Shown here: piece after piece, positions 28,327 through 37,296 of the stretch
Numbering within the stretch: the stretch's first letter is position 1
Layout: each line of letters opens with the position of its first letter
Assembly (NCBI GenBank): GCA_958296045.1
Contig: CATQHT010000003.1
Coordinates: 2,816,852 to 2,880,851, forward strand
DNA: 64,000 bases
Direction of reading: 5' to 3'
Source: Rhodothermales bacterium
GTDB taxonomy: Bacteria > Bacteroidota > Rhodothermia > Rhodothermales > Bin80
Notes under the pieces: model-generated
The model's input: the letters and a program-made list of their open reading frames with translations, nothing else
Database searches by the model: none
Told to the model about the DNA's origin: nothing
Position numbers and translations under genes: made by a program

Positions 28327-28360
28327 TGGTGATGGATTGATTCGGTCGTATCACCAGAAC

Positions 28361-28614
28361 GACCGGTAGGGCACGATACCGTCTACATGCAGCATCATGC
28401 ATGGTTACGCGCATGGGAAAGGCGTTTGTCCCGCCGGCGCCGAAGCTCTTGGGGCCCAAAGCGCTGTTTCCGTCTGCCCGACGCCGTTCCATCTCCGGTC
28501 GGGCTTCGCCCTCTCTTCGGTGGAACGGCCCCTTCCTGCTCTCTTCGCTAACCTCTGTCTCTATTTGCGAGCACACTGACCTGATTGTATATGTTGCGCC
28601 TCTGAGTTAAATTG
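28361..28614 (+). repeat. Dispersed repeat R1, copy B
   Basis: Reverse complement of the copy A sequence. Perfect arms GCCGTTCCA (28483-28491) and TGGAACGGC (28521-28529) replace the AGCAGTTCC/GGAACTGCT arms of copy A: both sides of the stem changed together. It lies 77 bp upstream of the TonB receptor gene. Confidence 0.75.
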
Positions 28615-28723
28615 GGGGACTTCCAATCACGAGAACGCTGACACATCTGCAAGATGTTGCAGCACCCCAGCCTTCAGTTAGCGAGTTCTGGTGAATATCG
28701 GGAGTTGGCAAAACGAGCTGACC

Positions 28724-31228
28724 ATGAACGCAGCGGTATTTTCCCATCTGTTCTTCCGCCCGGCTTTATTTGTCGCCCCGGCGGTTCTCGCAACTCTTGC
28801 TACAGTCGGCTCGACTGTGGCCCAGGAATCGCCAGACACAGTCTTCGTGCTCGAGGAAGTCCATGTGGTGGGTTCGCGGGCGGGTGTTGCTGATCCCGCA
28901 ATACTCCCCGTCCCCGTGGACATCTACGGAGCCGAGGAGATCGCCCGCTTGGGGGAGGTCGACTTGGCCGAGGTGCTCGGAAGCATCGCACCGTCATTCA
29001 ACTCCACTCGCTTGTCCGCCGGTGATGGCGCGGCATTACACGTAGCCACGCTGCGCGGCATGAACGGCGACCAGGTGCTCGTCTTAGTCAACGGTAAGCG
29101 GCGCCACGGGGTCGCGTTTGCGAAGGTGCTGGCGGTGTCTGGACAAGGGACAACCGGTACGGACCTTCGCGCGATTCCCGTACACGCGATCAAACGTATC
29201 GAGGTCCTGCGCGCGGGTGCGGCTTCCCAATACGGCTCAGACGCCATCGCCGGCGTCATCAACATTGTGCTCAAGGACGACCCGAGCGGTATCAGCGCGT
29301 CCACTTTTCTCGGCCGCACGTCGCGCGGTGACGGGACGAGACTGATCACTTCGGCCAACGCTGGGGTTCCGCTCGGAGACGGCTTTCTTAACATCACGAT
29401 GGAGGTCGCCAGGCAGGAGGTGACGAACCGGGCGGGTATGGCACCGACCTGTTTCGGCCCCGATCCGTCATACGGCCCCTGCGCGGACGGAGGGAAGGTG
29501 ATCCAACTGCTACGGAACGGTGAGCCCGACTACCGGAGTGCGGGCTTTATGGCGAATGCCGCGATTCCAGTGGGTGAATCAGTCGAGTTCTATGCCTTCG
29601 GAGGCTACTCTGGACGCGAAGCGGTGTCCGACGGGCTGTACCGCAAGGCGGACTGGGTACCGCGTTCGGTGAGCTATGTCTATCCAGACGGTTTCTTCCC
29701 GATTGAGGAATCGGACCTTACGGACAAGTCAGCTGTGGCGGGGGTGCGTGGCGATATGGGTGATTGGTCGGGTGACCTCAGTCTCGGATTCGGGCACGGC
29801 CGATTCGCCTTCAGCGCCGCGAATTCGATCAACGCGTCCTACGCGGCCGAGTTTCTGGCGAACAATCCGGCGGCCGACGGAGCCTCCATTGCTGCGAACG
29901 CCGGACCCCAAGACGTGTTCAGCGGAGGGCTGAATGTCCGCCAGTGGACGCTGAATACCGGTGCCACGCGGGTAGTGGAGATAGGTTCGACCCCGGCGTT
30001 TCTGGCCATCGGTGGCGCTTTCCGGCGGGATTCGTACTGGATGGAAGCCGGTGACCGGGCTTCTTGGGCGTGTGGACCGAGCGATACGTCTGGCAGCTTT
30101 CCGGCTGCCCATCACCAGAACGACGGGACCGTCTACGCCAGCTGCGGGATGCAGGGCTACCCGGGCTACAGTCCAACCTCGGCTTCGCTGAGCGAACAGG
30201 ATCGCAATAGCTTCGGTGCCTACGCTGACATGGAGCTGCGGAAGCCGGCGGGGCATACGCTGAACGGTGCCCTCCGGTTCGAGCATTATACGGACGCCGG
30301 AAGTTCGTTGACCGGCAAGGTGGCGGGTCGTATCGGGTTGGGAAGATCGGGCGCAGCACTGCGCGCTGCCGTCTCCACGGGTTTCCGCGCACCGCGCCTT
30401 CCCCAGCGGGGTTTCAACACCATTGCCTTTGTGGGAGGTAACGACGGTTTGGTGAGCGCCGGCTTCCTGCCCGAAGGCGATCCCATAGCGTGCGCCGACT
30501 TCGGGGCGTGCTCGCTGAGCCATGAGACATCGCTGAGCCTTACAGGAGGGTTTGTCTATTCCAACGATGCTGGCTTGCTGGTGACCGCGGACTATTATCG
30601 GATTGCCGTTGCCGACGCCATCGCCCTGACCCAGAGCCTTAATCCAAGTCATGGGCTTCGTCCCGGTGCCCAGTTCCAGGGCCGCCCGGTGGACGCCGTT
30701 GCGTTCTGGACCAATGCGATCGACACGCGCACGCAGGGATTCGATCTAGTTGCGAACTGGCGCTTCCGCGGCATGGACTGGGGAGCTGTGGATCTCTCGG
30801 CCACTTTTCACCAGAACAGCACCGAGATCACTGCCAACCGGAACGAAAACTTCATCGGCGCCACGCAGCAGACTCTCATCGAGAAGGCGCAGCCGAGGCG
30901 GCGAATCGGCGTCAGCGCGGATGTCCGATCCGCGCGAGGCTTCGGTGCGAGGTTCAGCTTGAATCATATTGGTTCGGTCACCACCCCGTTCATCTTCGAG
31001 CAGAACGTCACGATCGACGCAGCATCGATCGTCGACTTGGAAGTCACGTTTCAGGTGGCTGGCCGCATCCAGGTAGGTTTCGGGGCCAGCAACCTGCTGG
31101 ACCGCCTGCCGAACGGGCTCCCGGACGACTCTGCGGCCCAGATCTGGGCGATGGAGTACCCATCCGAATCTCCCTACGGAGTCGCGGGACGGATCTGGCA
31201 CATGCGGATAAACGTCGTCGGGAAATGA
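28724..31228 (+). CDS. TonB-dependent outer-membrane receptor
   Basis: 834 residues from the ATG at 28724, which gives a compact signal peptide (FVAPAVLATLATVGSTVAQ); a GTG at 28691 would add 11 residues. The plug domain includes VLEEVHVVGSRAG (TonB-box-like start), VATLRGMNGDQVLVLVNGKR and RIEVLRAGAASQYGSDAIAG, all strong plug signatures. The rest is a 22-strand barrel-type sequence. It imports a siderophore, vitamin or oligosaccharide using TonB energy; the substrate is unknown. The gene stands alone between two same-orientation copies of repeat R1 (28361-28614 and 31385-31502). This suggests it sits within a repeat-flanked, possibly mobilised, segment. Confidence 0.92.
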   Translation: MNAAVFSHLFFRPALFVAPAVLATLATVGSTVAQESPDTVFVLEEVHVVGSRAGVADPAILPVPVDIYGAEEIARLGEVDLAEVLGSIAPSFNSTRLSAGDGAALHVATLRGMNGDQVLVLVNGKRRHGVAFAKVLAVSGQGTTGTDLRAIPVHAIKRIEVLRAGAASQYGSDAIAGVINIVLKDDPSGISASTFLGRTSRGDGTRLITSANAGVPLGDGFLNITMEVARQEVTNRAGMAPTCFGPDPSYGPCADGGKVIQLLRNGEPDYRSAGFMANAAIPVGESVEFYAFGGYSGREAVSDGLYRKADWVPRSVSYVYPDGFFPIEESDLTDKSAVAGVRGDMGDWSGDLSLGFGHGRFAFSAANSINASYAAEFLANNPAADGASIAANAGPQDVFSGGLNVRQWTLNTGATRVVEIGSTPAFLAIGGAFRRDSYWMEAGDRASWACGPSDTSGSFPAAHHQNDGTVYASCGMQGYPGYSPTSASLSEQDRNSFGAYADMELRKPAGHTLNGALRFEHYTDAGSSLTGKVAGRIGLGRSGAALRAAVSTGFRAPRLPQRGFNTIAFVGGNDGLVSAGFLPEGDPIACADFGACSLSHETSLSLTGGFVYSNDAGLLVTADYYRIAVADAIALTQSLNPSHGLRPGAQFQGRPVDAVAFWTNAIDTRTQGFDLVANWRFRGMDWGAVDLSATFHQNSTEITANRNENFIGATQQTLIEKAQPRRRIGVSADVRSARGFGARFSLNHIGSVTTPFIFEQNVTIDAASIVDLEVTFQVAGRIQVGFGASNLLDRLPNGLPDDSAAQIWAMEYPSESPYGVAGRIWHMRINVVGK

Positions 31229-31384
31229 TTGCGTCCCCAGTATGGGGCGCACGACTCCGTGTACGGCTAGGGAGATTCCGCCCAAGGTCGCCGGCGGCTA
31301 TGCTGGCTCTTGTGCGTAAGGCGTATGAGGTCTCGGTCCCGTGCCGAGGATTCCTCGGCGACCAGGGGCGCTTCCCAGCCGCTC

Positions 31385-31502
31385 CAGGCTTCGCCCACCC
31401 TTCGATGGAACTGCTCCTTCCTGCTTTCCTCACTATTTTCTGCCCCCGCTAACGAGCACACGGCTCCGTCTGCATGTGGTGCACTTCGGAGTTAAACTGG
31501 CG
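31385..31502 (+). repeat. Dispersed repeat R1, copy C (partial)
   Basis: Same orientation as copy B and closest in sequence to copy A at its outer end (GCACTTCGGAGTTAAACTGG). Homology fades after ~120 bp; the inner arm of the hairpin is lost. Confidence 0.65.
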
Positions 31503-31545
31503 CTTTCTGGAATACGCTCCGAGCTCAATCAGTTGCATCTGTTCA

Positions 31546-32325
31546 ATGGCCATCATTCCTGACGAGCTGCAAAAGCGGCTTTGCGATCAGCTCTGCGCAA
31601 CAGTCCAAGTAGAGCGACGCGCAGACGACGTGTTGATGCTCGACGCCGAATTCAAGTTCCCCGACGGAGACCGCTATCCAATCTACTTGTCGGAGTCTCC
31701 CGGCGGTGTAAGGCTTTCCGACAGGGGTGACACGCTAATGCGGATCAGCTACGATCACGATTTAGACGCTTTCCTTACTGGAAGTCGCGGCCTTCTGGTA
31801 GAGCGAATCCTTGCCGAGGAAAGCGTGGCTAAGGACGGGGGCGTGTTCTACCTGGATACGCCTATCGACGATCTTGCTGCCGCACTTTTTCGTTATGGCC
31901 GTGCTCTGATCCGCATCTACGATCTCACGCTCCGCTCGCGATCCCGTTCCATCTCTACCTTCTATGAAGATTTCGCGAACCTGGTTCTCCAGATAATTGG
32001 GGAGGAACGGGTCAAGCGCGACCACCTCTTGACCGACATTCCCAATTCGGATGCTTATCCGATTGACTATTGGTTGGAAGGAAAGGGAGGTGGTCAGGTC
32101 TTCCTTTTTGGAGTGCCGAATCGGGATAAGGCTCGCTTGACCACGATTTTTCTGTCCTATTTCCACCGATATAAGCTTGACTTCGAGTCGATCCTGGTGT
32201 TCAGTGATCAGGCCGAAATCCCTCGGCAGGATTTGGCAAGGCTCTCAGATGTGGGAGGAGAAATGGTGTCGTCGCTCGCGTCGGGCAATGAGTTGCAGCG
32301 CAAGCTCATGCGCCGTGCTGCGTAG
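31546..32325 (+). CDS. DUF1828/DUF1829 domain protein
   Basis: 259 residues from the ATG at 31546 (MAIIPDELQK); the upstream 24 codons lie in repeat R1 and are not native. The N-terminal half has FPDGDRYPIYLSESPGGVRL and SDRGDTLMRISYD, the DUF1828 pattern. The C-terminal half (RSISTFYEDFANLVL, then GVPNRDKARLTTIFLSYF) fits DUF1829. These two domains usually occur together in single genes on mobile elements and prophages; no biochemical role is established that I know of. It is an orphan here, between repeat R1 and the intron locus. Confidence 0.7.
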   Translation: MAIIPDELQKRLCDQLCATVQVERRADDVLMLDAEFKFPDGDRYPIYLSESPGGVRLSDRGDTLMRISYDHDLDAFLTGSRGLLVERILAEESVAKDGGVFYLDTPIDDLAAALFRYGRALIRIYDLTLRSRSRSISTFYEDFANLVLQIIGEERVKRDHLLTDIPNSDAYPIDYWLEGKGGGQVFLFGVPNRDKARLTTIFLSYFHRYKLDFESILVFSDQAEIPRQDLARLSDVGGEMVSSLASGNELQRKLMRRAA

Positions 32326-32550
32326 TGTGGCAAAAGAATCCGCGGCGGCACGACTGGATAGGTCGCATTGGCGAATGATGTCGTTTGGGGCGGCATCAGC
32401 GTTACCTTCAGCGAATTGCTCCAGGTTATCAGCATGGCGTATCCGTCCGAAAGTCTGCAAATTGGACAGGTAGTATTGTTGCCTAACCTTTTGGGATATC
32501 CTCGTAGATAACAGCATCCGCTTAACGCTGAGGCGCAAGGACCACCTGCA

Positions 32551-32715
32551 TGCCGAGGTACACAAAGCAGCCCAGCGCGCTGCCGTCATCTACTCGCTGC
32601 TGGAAACCTACAGACTGCAGGGCATTGATCCGCAAACCTAGCTCGAAAATGTGCTAGAGCGCATGCCTACGCACACCACAGCCATCGGCGACCAGCTGCC
32701 CCATCGGGGTGCTAA
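32551..32715 (+). pseudogene. IS66-family TnpC transposase, C-terminal fragment
   Basis: Encodes AEVHKAAQRAAVIYSLLETY, RLQGIDPQT, stop, LENVLERMPTHTT and DQLPHRG. This is the conserved end of IS66 TnpC; compare the intact gene at 52650-54284 (AAKQMATFYTLLATCRLHG and WLEDVLPRI). It is an in-frame stop-bearing remnant of a different IS66 element. Confidence 0.7.
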
Positions 32716-32959
32716 CCTGAAAATCGCCGCCACCCCACAGACACAGGTCCTACCCGTGCGCGCCCGCGCATAAGCTCCACTGTGCCGCTCTTGAGCGCAA
32801 GACGCGCACAGCAGTTCACAACCAGCCAAGCGCCCAGCGTGCGCCCACCACCGGCATTGTGGTGGATGCGAACAGCGATCCGAGTAGCCGGTGGCAAAAA
32901 GTATCAGACAAGCTACGGGCGTTGGGCATCCAACCTCCAGATCAGATGGAAAGAGAGGC
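32716..32959. other. Upstream flank of the intron locus
   Basis: No gene recognised. The last bases before intron A are GAAAGAGAGGC, which would be the 5' exon of the outermost intron. Confidence 0.4.
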
Positions 32960-33084
32960 GTGCGCCAGGCTAACTGGCGTTAGTACAGGGGGTGCAAGTC
33001 CCCCGTTGTGAAAGATTAACCAACTGCACATCTCCTCGAGCCGTGCGTCTGTACTCGCGAGGGTGCGGGCGAAGCGTCGGTAGA
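32960..33084 (+). mobile_element. Group II intron A, 5' fragment (nt 1-125)
   Basis: Starts GTGCGCCAGG like introns B, C and D and is collinear with them for 125 nt, ending GCGTCGGTAGA. The next position is the first base of intron B. The continuation of A (nt 126 on, GGCGCGTGTGGG) is found at 39540, directly after the 3' end of B. A was therefore split by insertion of B. Confidence 0.85.
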
Positions 33085-33471
33085 GTGCGCCAGGCTAACT
33101 GGCGATAGTACAGGGGGTGCAAGTCCCCCGTTGTGAAAGACTAACCATCTGCACATCTCCTCGAGCCGTGCGTCTGTACTCGCGAGGGTACAGGCGAAGC
33201 GTCGGTAGAGGCGCGTGTGGGCAGGGCTAATGAGCACCGAAAACGCTATCGTCCGGGATGCCGAGGCTTTTCTATCGGTCGAAGGCAACACCTTCTTTGC
33301 CGCTAATGGTGAGGCGGAGGAGGGTCCCGCGGTGTCCAAGAACCCAGGCACGCACGTACGTACTACGCCGGGACCTGGGAGGTCTCTCCATTACCCGTCC
33401 CTTCGGGGAGGGTCGCCAAAGCGTAGGCTAAATGCTGATCGGAGGATGTACGGTGGAGAGAAGTCAGATGC
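33085..33471 (+). mobile_element. Group II intron B, 5' part (ORF-less intron)
   Basis: Starts GTGCGCCAGG. The first ~300 nt closely match C and D; the next ~90 nt are diverged but keep the helix pattern (CCCGTCCC paired with GGGAGGG, where C/D have different paired bases). It ends GTCAGATGC, where intron C begins. Its 3' part is at 39223-39539. Confidence 0.85.
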
Positions 33472-33832
33472 GTGCGCCAGGCTAACTGGCGTTAGTACAG
33501 GGGGTGCAAGTCCCCCGTTGTGAAAGACTAACCATCTGCACATCTCCTCGAGCCGTGCGTCGGTACTCGCGAGGGTACAGGCGAAGCGTCGGTAGAGGCG
33601 CGTGTGGGCAGGGCTAATGAGCACCGAAAACTTCATCGTCCGGGATGCCGAGACTTTGCATTTGGTCGAAGGCAACACCTTCTTTGCCGCTAATGGTGAG
33701 GCGGAGGAGGGTCCCGCGGTGTCCAAGAACCCAGGCACGCACGTACGTACTACGCCGGGACCTGGGAGGTCTCCGTGTCACCCTGGAGTCGTTCAGGGTC
33801 GCGAAAGAGAGGGTTAATCCCCGTAACTGGAG

Positions 33833-36800
33833 ATGAACGGCATGGAGAAGTCCGATACAGGAATAGTAGCTAAGAAAGCAGCGAACAAGGGGCGTAGCCG
33901 CCCGGCGGAGCTGCCGGAGCCAAGTCCTGTACCTGAGGGGAAACTGGAAAACTCTAACACTGTCCGGGCGCGGGATCGGGTAGCGGTGCAACAAGGAGCG
34001 GACCGGTTGCGACAATTCGTGAAGCGGAAACCCAAGGAGAAGCTCACGACGCTTCTGCACCATATCACGGTGAAATCGCTGCGGCATGCCTTCTATCGTT
34101 TAAAGAGGAAGGCAGCGCCAGGCGTGGACGGCGTGACATGGGCGGAGTACGAGGTTGGATTGACAGCGCGTTTGGCTGACTTACATGACCGCGTGCACAG
34201 CGGAGCGTACCGGGCGATGCCGTCCAGGCGGGTTGAGATACCCAAGCCAGATGGCAGTACACGACCGCTCGGCATTGCGGCACTGGAGGACAAGATTGTC
34301 CAGGCTGCGGTGGCGATCTGTATCCTGCTCCCGATCTATGAGGAGGAGTTTCTTGACTTCAGCTATGGGTTTAGGTACAAGCGGAAGGCGCATGATGCGT
34401 TGGACGCGTTGGCCTATGCGATCGAGCGTACGAAGGTCAACTGGATTGTTGATGCGGACATACGTTCTTTCTTTGACATGGTGGACCAGGGCTGGTTGAT
34501 TCGGTTTCTGGAGCACCGCATAGCGGACAAACGGGTCATTCGGCTGATCATCAAATGGCTCAAGGCAGGCGTAATGGAGGCCGGTGTTTTGCGGGACAGT
34601 CCGATGGGCACCCCGCAAGGCGCGGTAATTTCGCCGATACTGGCGAATGTGTACCTGCATTATGTTCTGGACCTGTGGTACGATAAGCGATGGCGCGTGC
34701 GGGTGGCGTGGGGGGAAACCTGCCTTGTCCGTTATGCGGACGACTTTGTGGTAGGCTTCCAGCGGAAGCACGACGCGCAGCGTTTTCTAAGGGATCTGTG
34801 TGTCACGTACAGGCATGGAGGTGAAAGTATGAGGTAGGAAAAAGAGCCTGATAACTGCGTGAGGGATGGAGGTAGGCCCTCCGCAGCCGCCAGTCAGGTG
34901 GAGGCTGCAAACCGCCCACTGCTGCTGCGCTTAAGAGGCGTGGTGGTTAGCGAGCTGGGAAAAGGCGGGGAAGTACCCCGTCAGGTGCGAGTCGTCGAAG
35001 TCGAACGAAAGTGAACCGTCGAAGACGTGTCGAAAAAGATAGACGATGTCAAAACCAGGGTAGAGATCCGTCCCTGGGACGAGGTCGGAGGGGTCCTGAA
35101 GCTTGTCCGATCGGCATCCGGCATATAGGCGGCGAGAGCGCGACTCAGGCCCTTGCGTGGAACGTGAGAACCTGTCGGAGTGATGCTAAGGGAGCCTGGC
35201 AAGTGGGCAATACCCACAAGTCATTGAGTACCAATGCACTCCACAGGGGCGGACTGTCTCGTAGTAGTGATGATGATCCTGTAATGGGATCGGAGCGAAG
35301 GGGACAGCTCGTGCGGCTAACATCATCAGAGCAACTCAAAAGGGAAGGACTCAGATGAAGAAAGCAAAGCCGTTTCCAGTCTCCCAGGCTCAGGTCTGGG
35401 AGGCATGGCGACGAGTGAAGAGGAACCACGGTGGAGCGGGAGTGGATGGCATGACCCTTGCCGACTTTGAAGCTAATCTAGAGGACAACCTCTATAAGCT
35501 TTGGAATCGTATGGCATCGGGTAGCTACCACCCCAAGCCGGTACGACGGGTGGACATACCCAAGGCGGATGGGAGTACTCGTCCGTTAGGGATTCCCACG
35601 GTGACGGATCGGATTGCCCAGATGGTAGCGAAGATGGCGTTGGAGGAGGATATGGAACGCGAGTTTCATGAAGACTCGTACGGTTATCGGCCGGGAAAGT
35701 CAGCGCATGATGCCCTGAAGAAGACACGTAAGCGCTGCTGGGACAGAGCGTGGGTGTTGGACCTGGATATCAAGGCGTTCTTTGACACGATTGACCATAC
35801 GCTGTTGATGCGTGCTGTACGGAAACATACGAGCGAGAAGTGGCTGCTGCTATATATTCAGCGGTGGTTGACGGCTCCGGTCGTGATGCCCGATGGAGAG
35901 GAGGCAGAGCGGACCATAGGCACCCCGCAAGGGGGCGTAATCAGTCCGATTCTGGCGAATCTGTTTCTACACTACGCCTTTGACAAGTGGATGACGATCT
36001 ATTTTCCGACGATACCCTTTGAGCGGTACGCGGACGACATAGTCTGTCACTGCCAGACGGAGCGCCAAGCACGCAATCTATGGGCAGCACTGGAGCGCCG
36101 CTTAGCGAAGTGTGCGCTGTCGCTGCATCCTGAGAAGACCCGGATAGTGTACTGCAAGCAGTCCAACCGGAAGGGTAACTATCCTGACGTCTCGTTCACC
36201 TTTTTAGGCTTTACGTTTAGGCCACGAAGAGTGAAATCCCGAGGCGGAAGGCTATTCACAGGGTATACGCCTGCCATCAGCCGAAAAGCCGCAAAGGCCA
36301 TTCGGCAAGATGTGCGTAGCTGGCGCTTGTGTCGGCAGACCTCAAGCAGAATGGAGGATCTCGCACGGCACTACAATGCTAAGATACGCGGATGGCTGAA
36401 CTACTACGGGGCCTACAACAAGTGGATCCTGTACCATGTGCTGCAATCCATAGATGGCCATCTGGTGGCATGGGCCCGACGCAAATACAAGCGGTTGCGG
36501 CGCAGCAAGCGCCGCGGATACCGCTGGCTAAGGTCTATGGCCTACCGAAACCCGCACCTGTTTGCTCACTGGCCGGAGCTCCACGGACCCTCTTTATTCA
36601 AATCCAGGCGGCTGCACGAGAAGAGCCGTGTGAGGTGAGAGTCTCACGCACGGTTCTGTGAGAGCCTGGGGGTGAGATTCCCCCAGGCTACTTGACAGGG
36701 CAGCGGATGGCCAAATTTGGCTTATCCCTGCATCCGAAGAAGACTCGCTTGTTGGAATTTGGGCGGTTTGCGGCGGTGAATCGCCGCAGCCGAGGTGAGG

Positions 36801-37240
36801 ATCGTCCCGAGACGTTTGACTTTCTGGGTTTTACGCATTATTGCCGTAGGGACCGCCGCGGTCGTTTCGGATTGGGACGGAAACCGGTGGGGAAGCGAAT
36901 GGCACGAAAGCTGAAAAGCCTGCGTCAGGAGCTTCGCCGTAGGATGCATGCACCGTTACACGCTACAGCCCAGTGGCTGGGGCGCGTACTTCGGGGATGG
37001 CTGAACTACTATGCTGTTCCCACCAGCTTTGTGTTCCTACGAAGGTTCTTTACCCGCCTGAAGCGTGAATGGATGAAAATAATCCGCAGACGTTCGCAGA
37101 AGGATCGCATGACATGGAGTAAGCTGGAGACCATGATTACATGGTGCTGGCCTGCGCTCAAGATCAAACACCCCTGGCCTAATCAACGATATGTCGCCAT
37201 GCACGCCGGTGCGACCCAAGGGAGGAGCCGGATGCGTTAA
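33833..37240 (+). CDS. ltrA: Group II intron reverse transcriptase/maturase of intron C, split by intron E
   Basis: Part 1 is 33833-34797 and part 2 is 36697-37240. Joined, they give 965 + 544 = 1509 nt, a 502-residue frame of the same length as the intact RT at 37658-39166 and almost identical to it. Part 1 has the RT palm with RYADDFVVGF (YADD catalytic pair); part 2 carries the thumb/maturase X region (RGWLNYYAVPTSFVFL). Read without splicing, the protein terminates shortly after GGESMR inside intron E. A functional maturase therefore depends on removal of E. No HNH endonuclease domain is visible. Confidence 0.85.
34798..36696 (+). mobile_element. Group II intron E (1899 nt), nested in the RT gene of intron C
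   Basis: Boundaries come from comparison with the uninterrupted copy: AAGGGATCT / AGGGCAGCGG flank it here and are contiguous in intron D near 38623. 5' end GTGTGTCACG (GUGYG rule) and 3' end CTACTTGAC (AY rule). Domain V at 36623-36656 folds as a 34-nt hairpin (GAGCCGTGTGAGG...ACGGTTC); the domain VI stem CCTGGGGG/CCCCCAGG follows. It is unrelated in sequence to A-D. It encodes its own RT in domain IV. Confidence 0.92.
35355..36638 (+). CDS. ltrA: Group II intron reverse transcriptase/maturase of intron E
   Basis: 427 residues. The start is supported by AAGGGAAGGA about 8 nt upstream. RT fingers-palm motifs: RVDIPKADGSTRPLGIPT, DSYGYRPGKSAHDAL, LDLDIKAFFDTIDH, GTPQGGVISPILANLFLH and RYADDIVCH (YADD catalytic pair). 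Maturase domain: LARHYNAKIRGWLNYYGAYN. There is no C-terminal HNH endonuclease, as in intron lineages that use other priming. It promotes splicing of intron E and probably its spread. Its final codons (SRVR, stop) overlap the first strand of domain V. Confidence 0.93.
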   Translation: MKKAKPFPVSQAQVWEAWRRVKRNHGGAGVDGMTLADFEANLEDNLYKLWNRMASGSYHPKPVRRVDIPKADGSTRPLGIPTVTDRIAQMVAKMALEEDMEREFHEDSYGYRPGKSAHDALKKTRKRCWDRAWVLDLDIKAFFDTIDHTLLMRAVRKHTSEKWLLLYIQRWLTAPVVMPDGEEAERTIGTPQGGVISPILANLFLHYAFDKWMTIYFPTIPFERYADDIVCHCQTERQARNLWAALERRLAKCALSLHPEKTRIVYCKQSNRKGNYPDVSFTFLGFTFRPRRVKSRGGRLFTGYTPAISRKAAKAIRQDVRSWRLCRQTSSRMEDLARHYNAKIRGWLNYYGAYNKWILYHVLQSIDGHLVAWARRKYKRLRRSKRRGYRWLRSMAYRNPHLFAHWPELHGPSLFKSRRLHEKSRVR

Positions 37241-37296
37241 CGCGCCCGTCCGGATCTGTGCGGGGGGCCCGGGGAAACCCGGGTCCCTACCGCGAG

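Larger units (their letters stand above)
33472..37296 (+). mobile_element. Group II intron C (1926 nt, interrupted by intron E)
   Basis: 5' end GTGCGCCAGG at 33472. Domain V at 37225-37258 (GAGCCGGATGCG, UUAA loop, then the complementary strand) and a domain VI GAAA-capped stem just after. Total length 3825 nt; subtracting intron E (1899 nt) leaves 1926 nt, exactly the length of intron D. It encodes the split reverse transcriptase. The last bases, GCGAG, deviate from the usual terminal AY. Intron D abuts with no exon between them. Confidence 0.9.

Noticed and set aside
33215..33523. Recurring plus-strand frame MWAGLMSTENFIV in introns
   Set aside because: Short frame inside ribozyme domain I, with sequence constraint explained by RNA folding; no ribosome site.
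33016..33738. Repeated ~110-residue minus-strand frames (MPGFLDTAGPSSASPL) in several intron copies
   Set aside because: They lie antisense to group II intron domain I and recur only because the intron recurs; the RNA structure explains the conservation.
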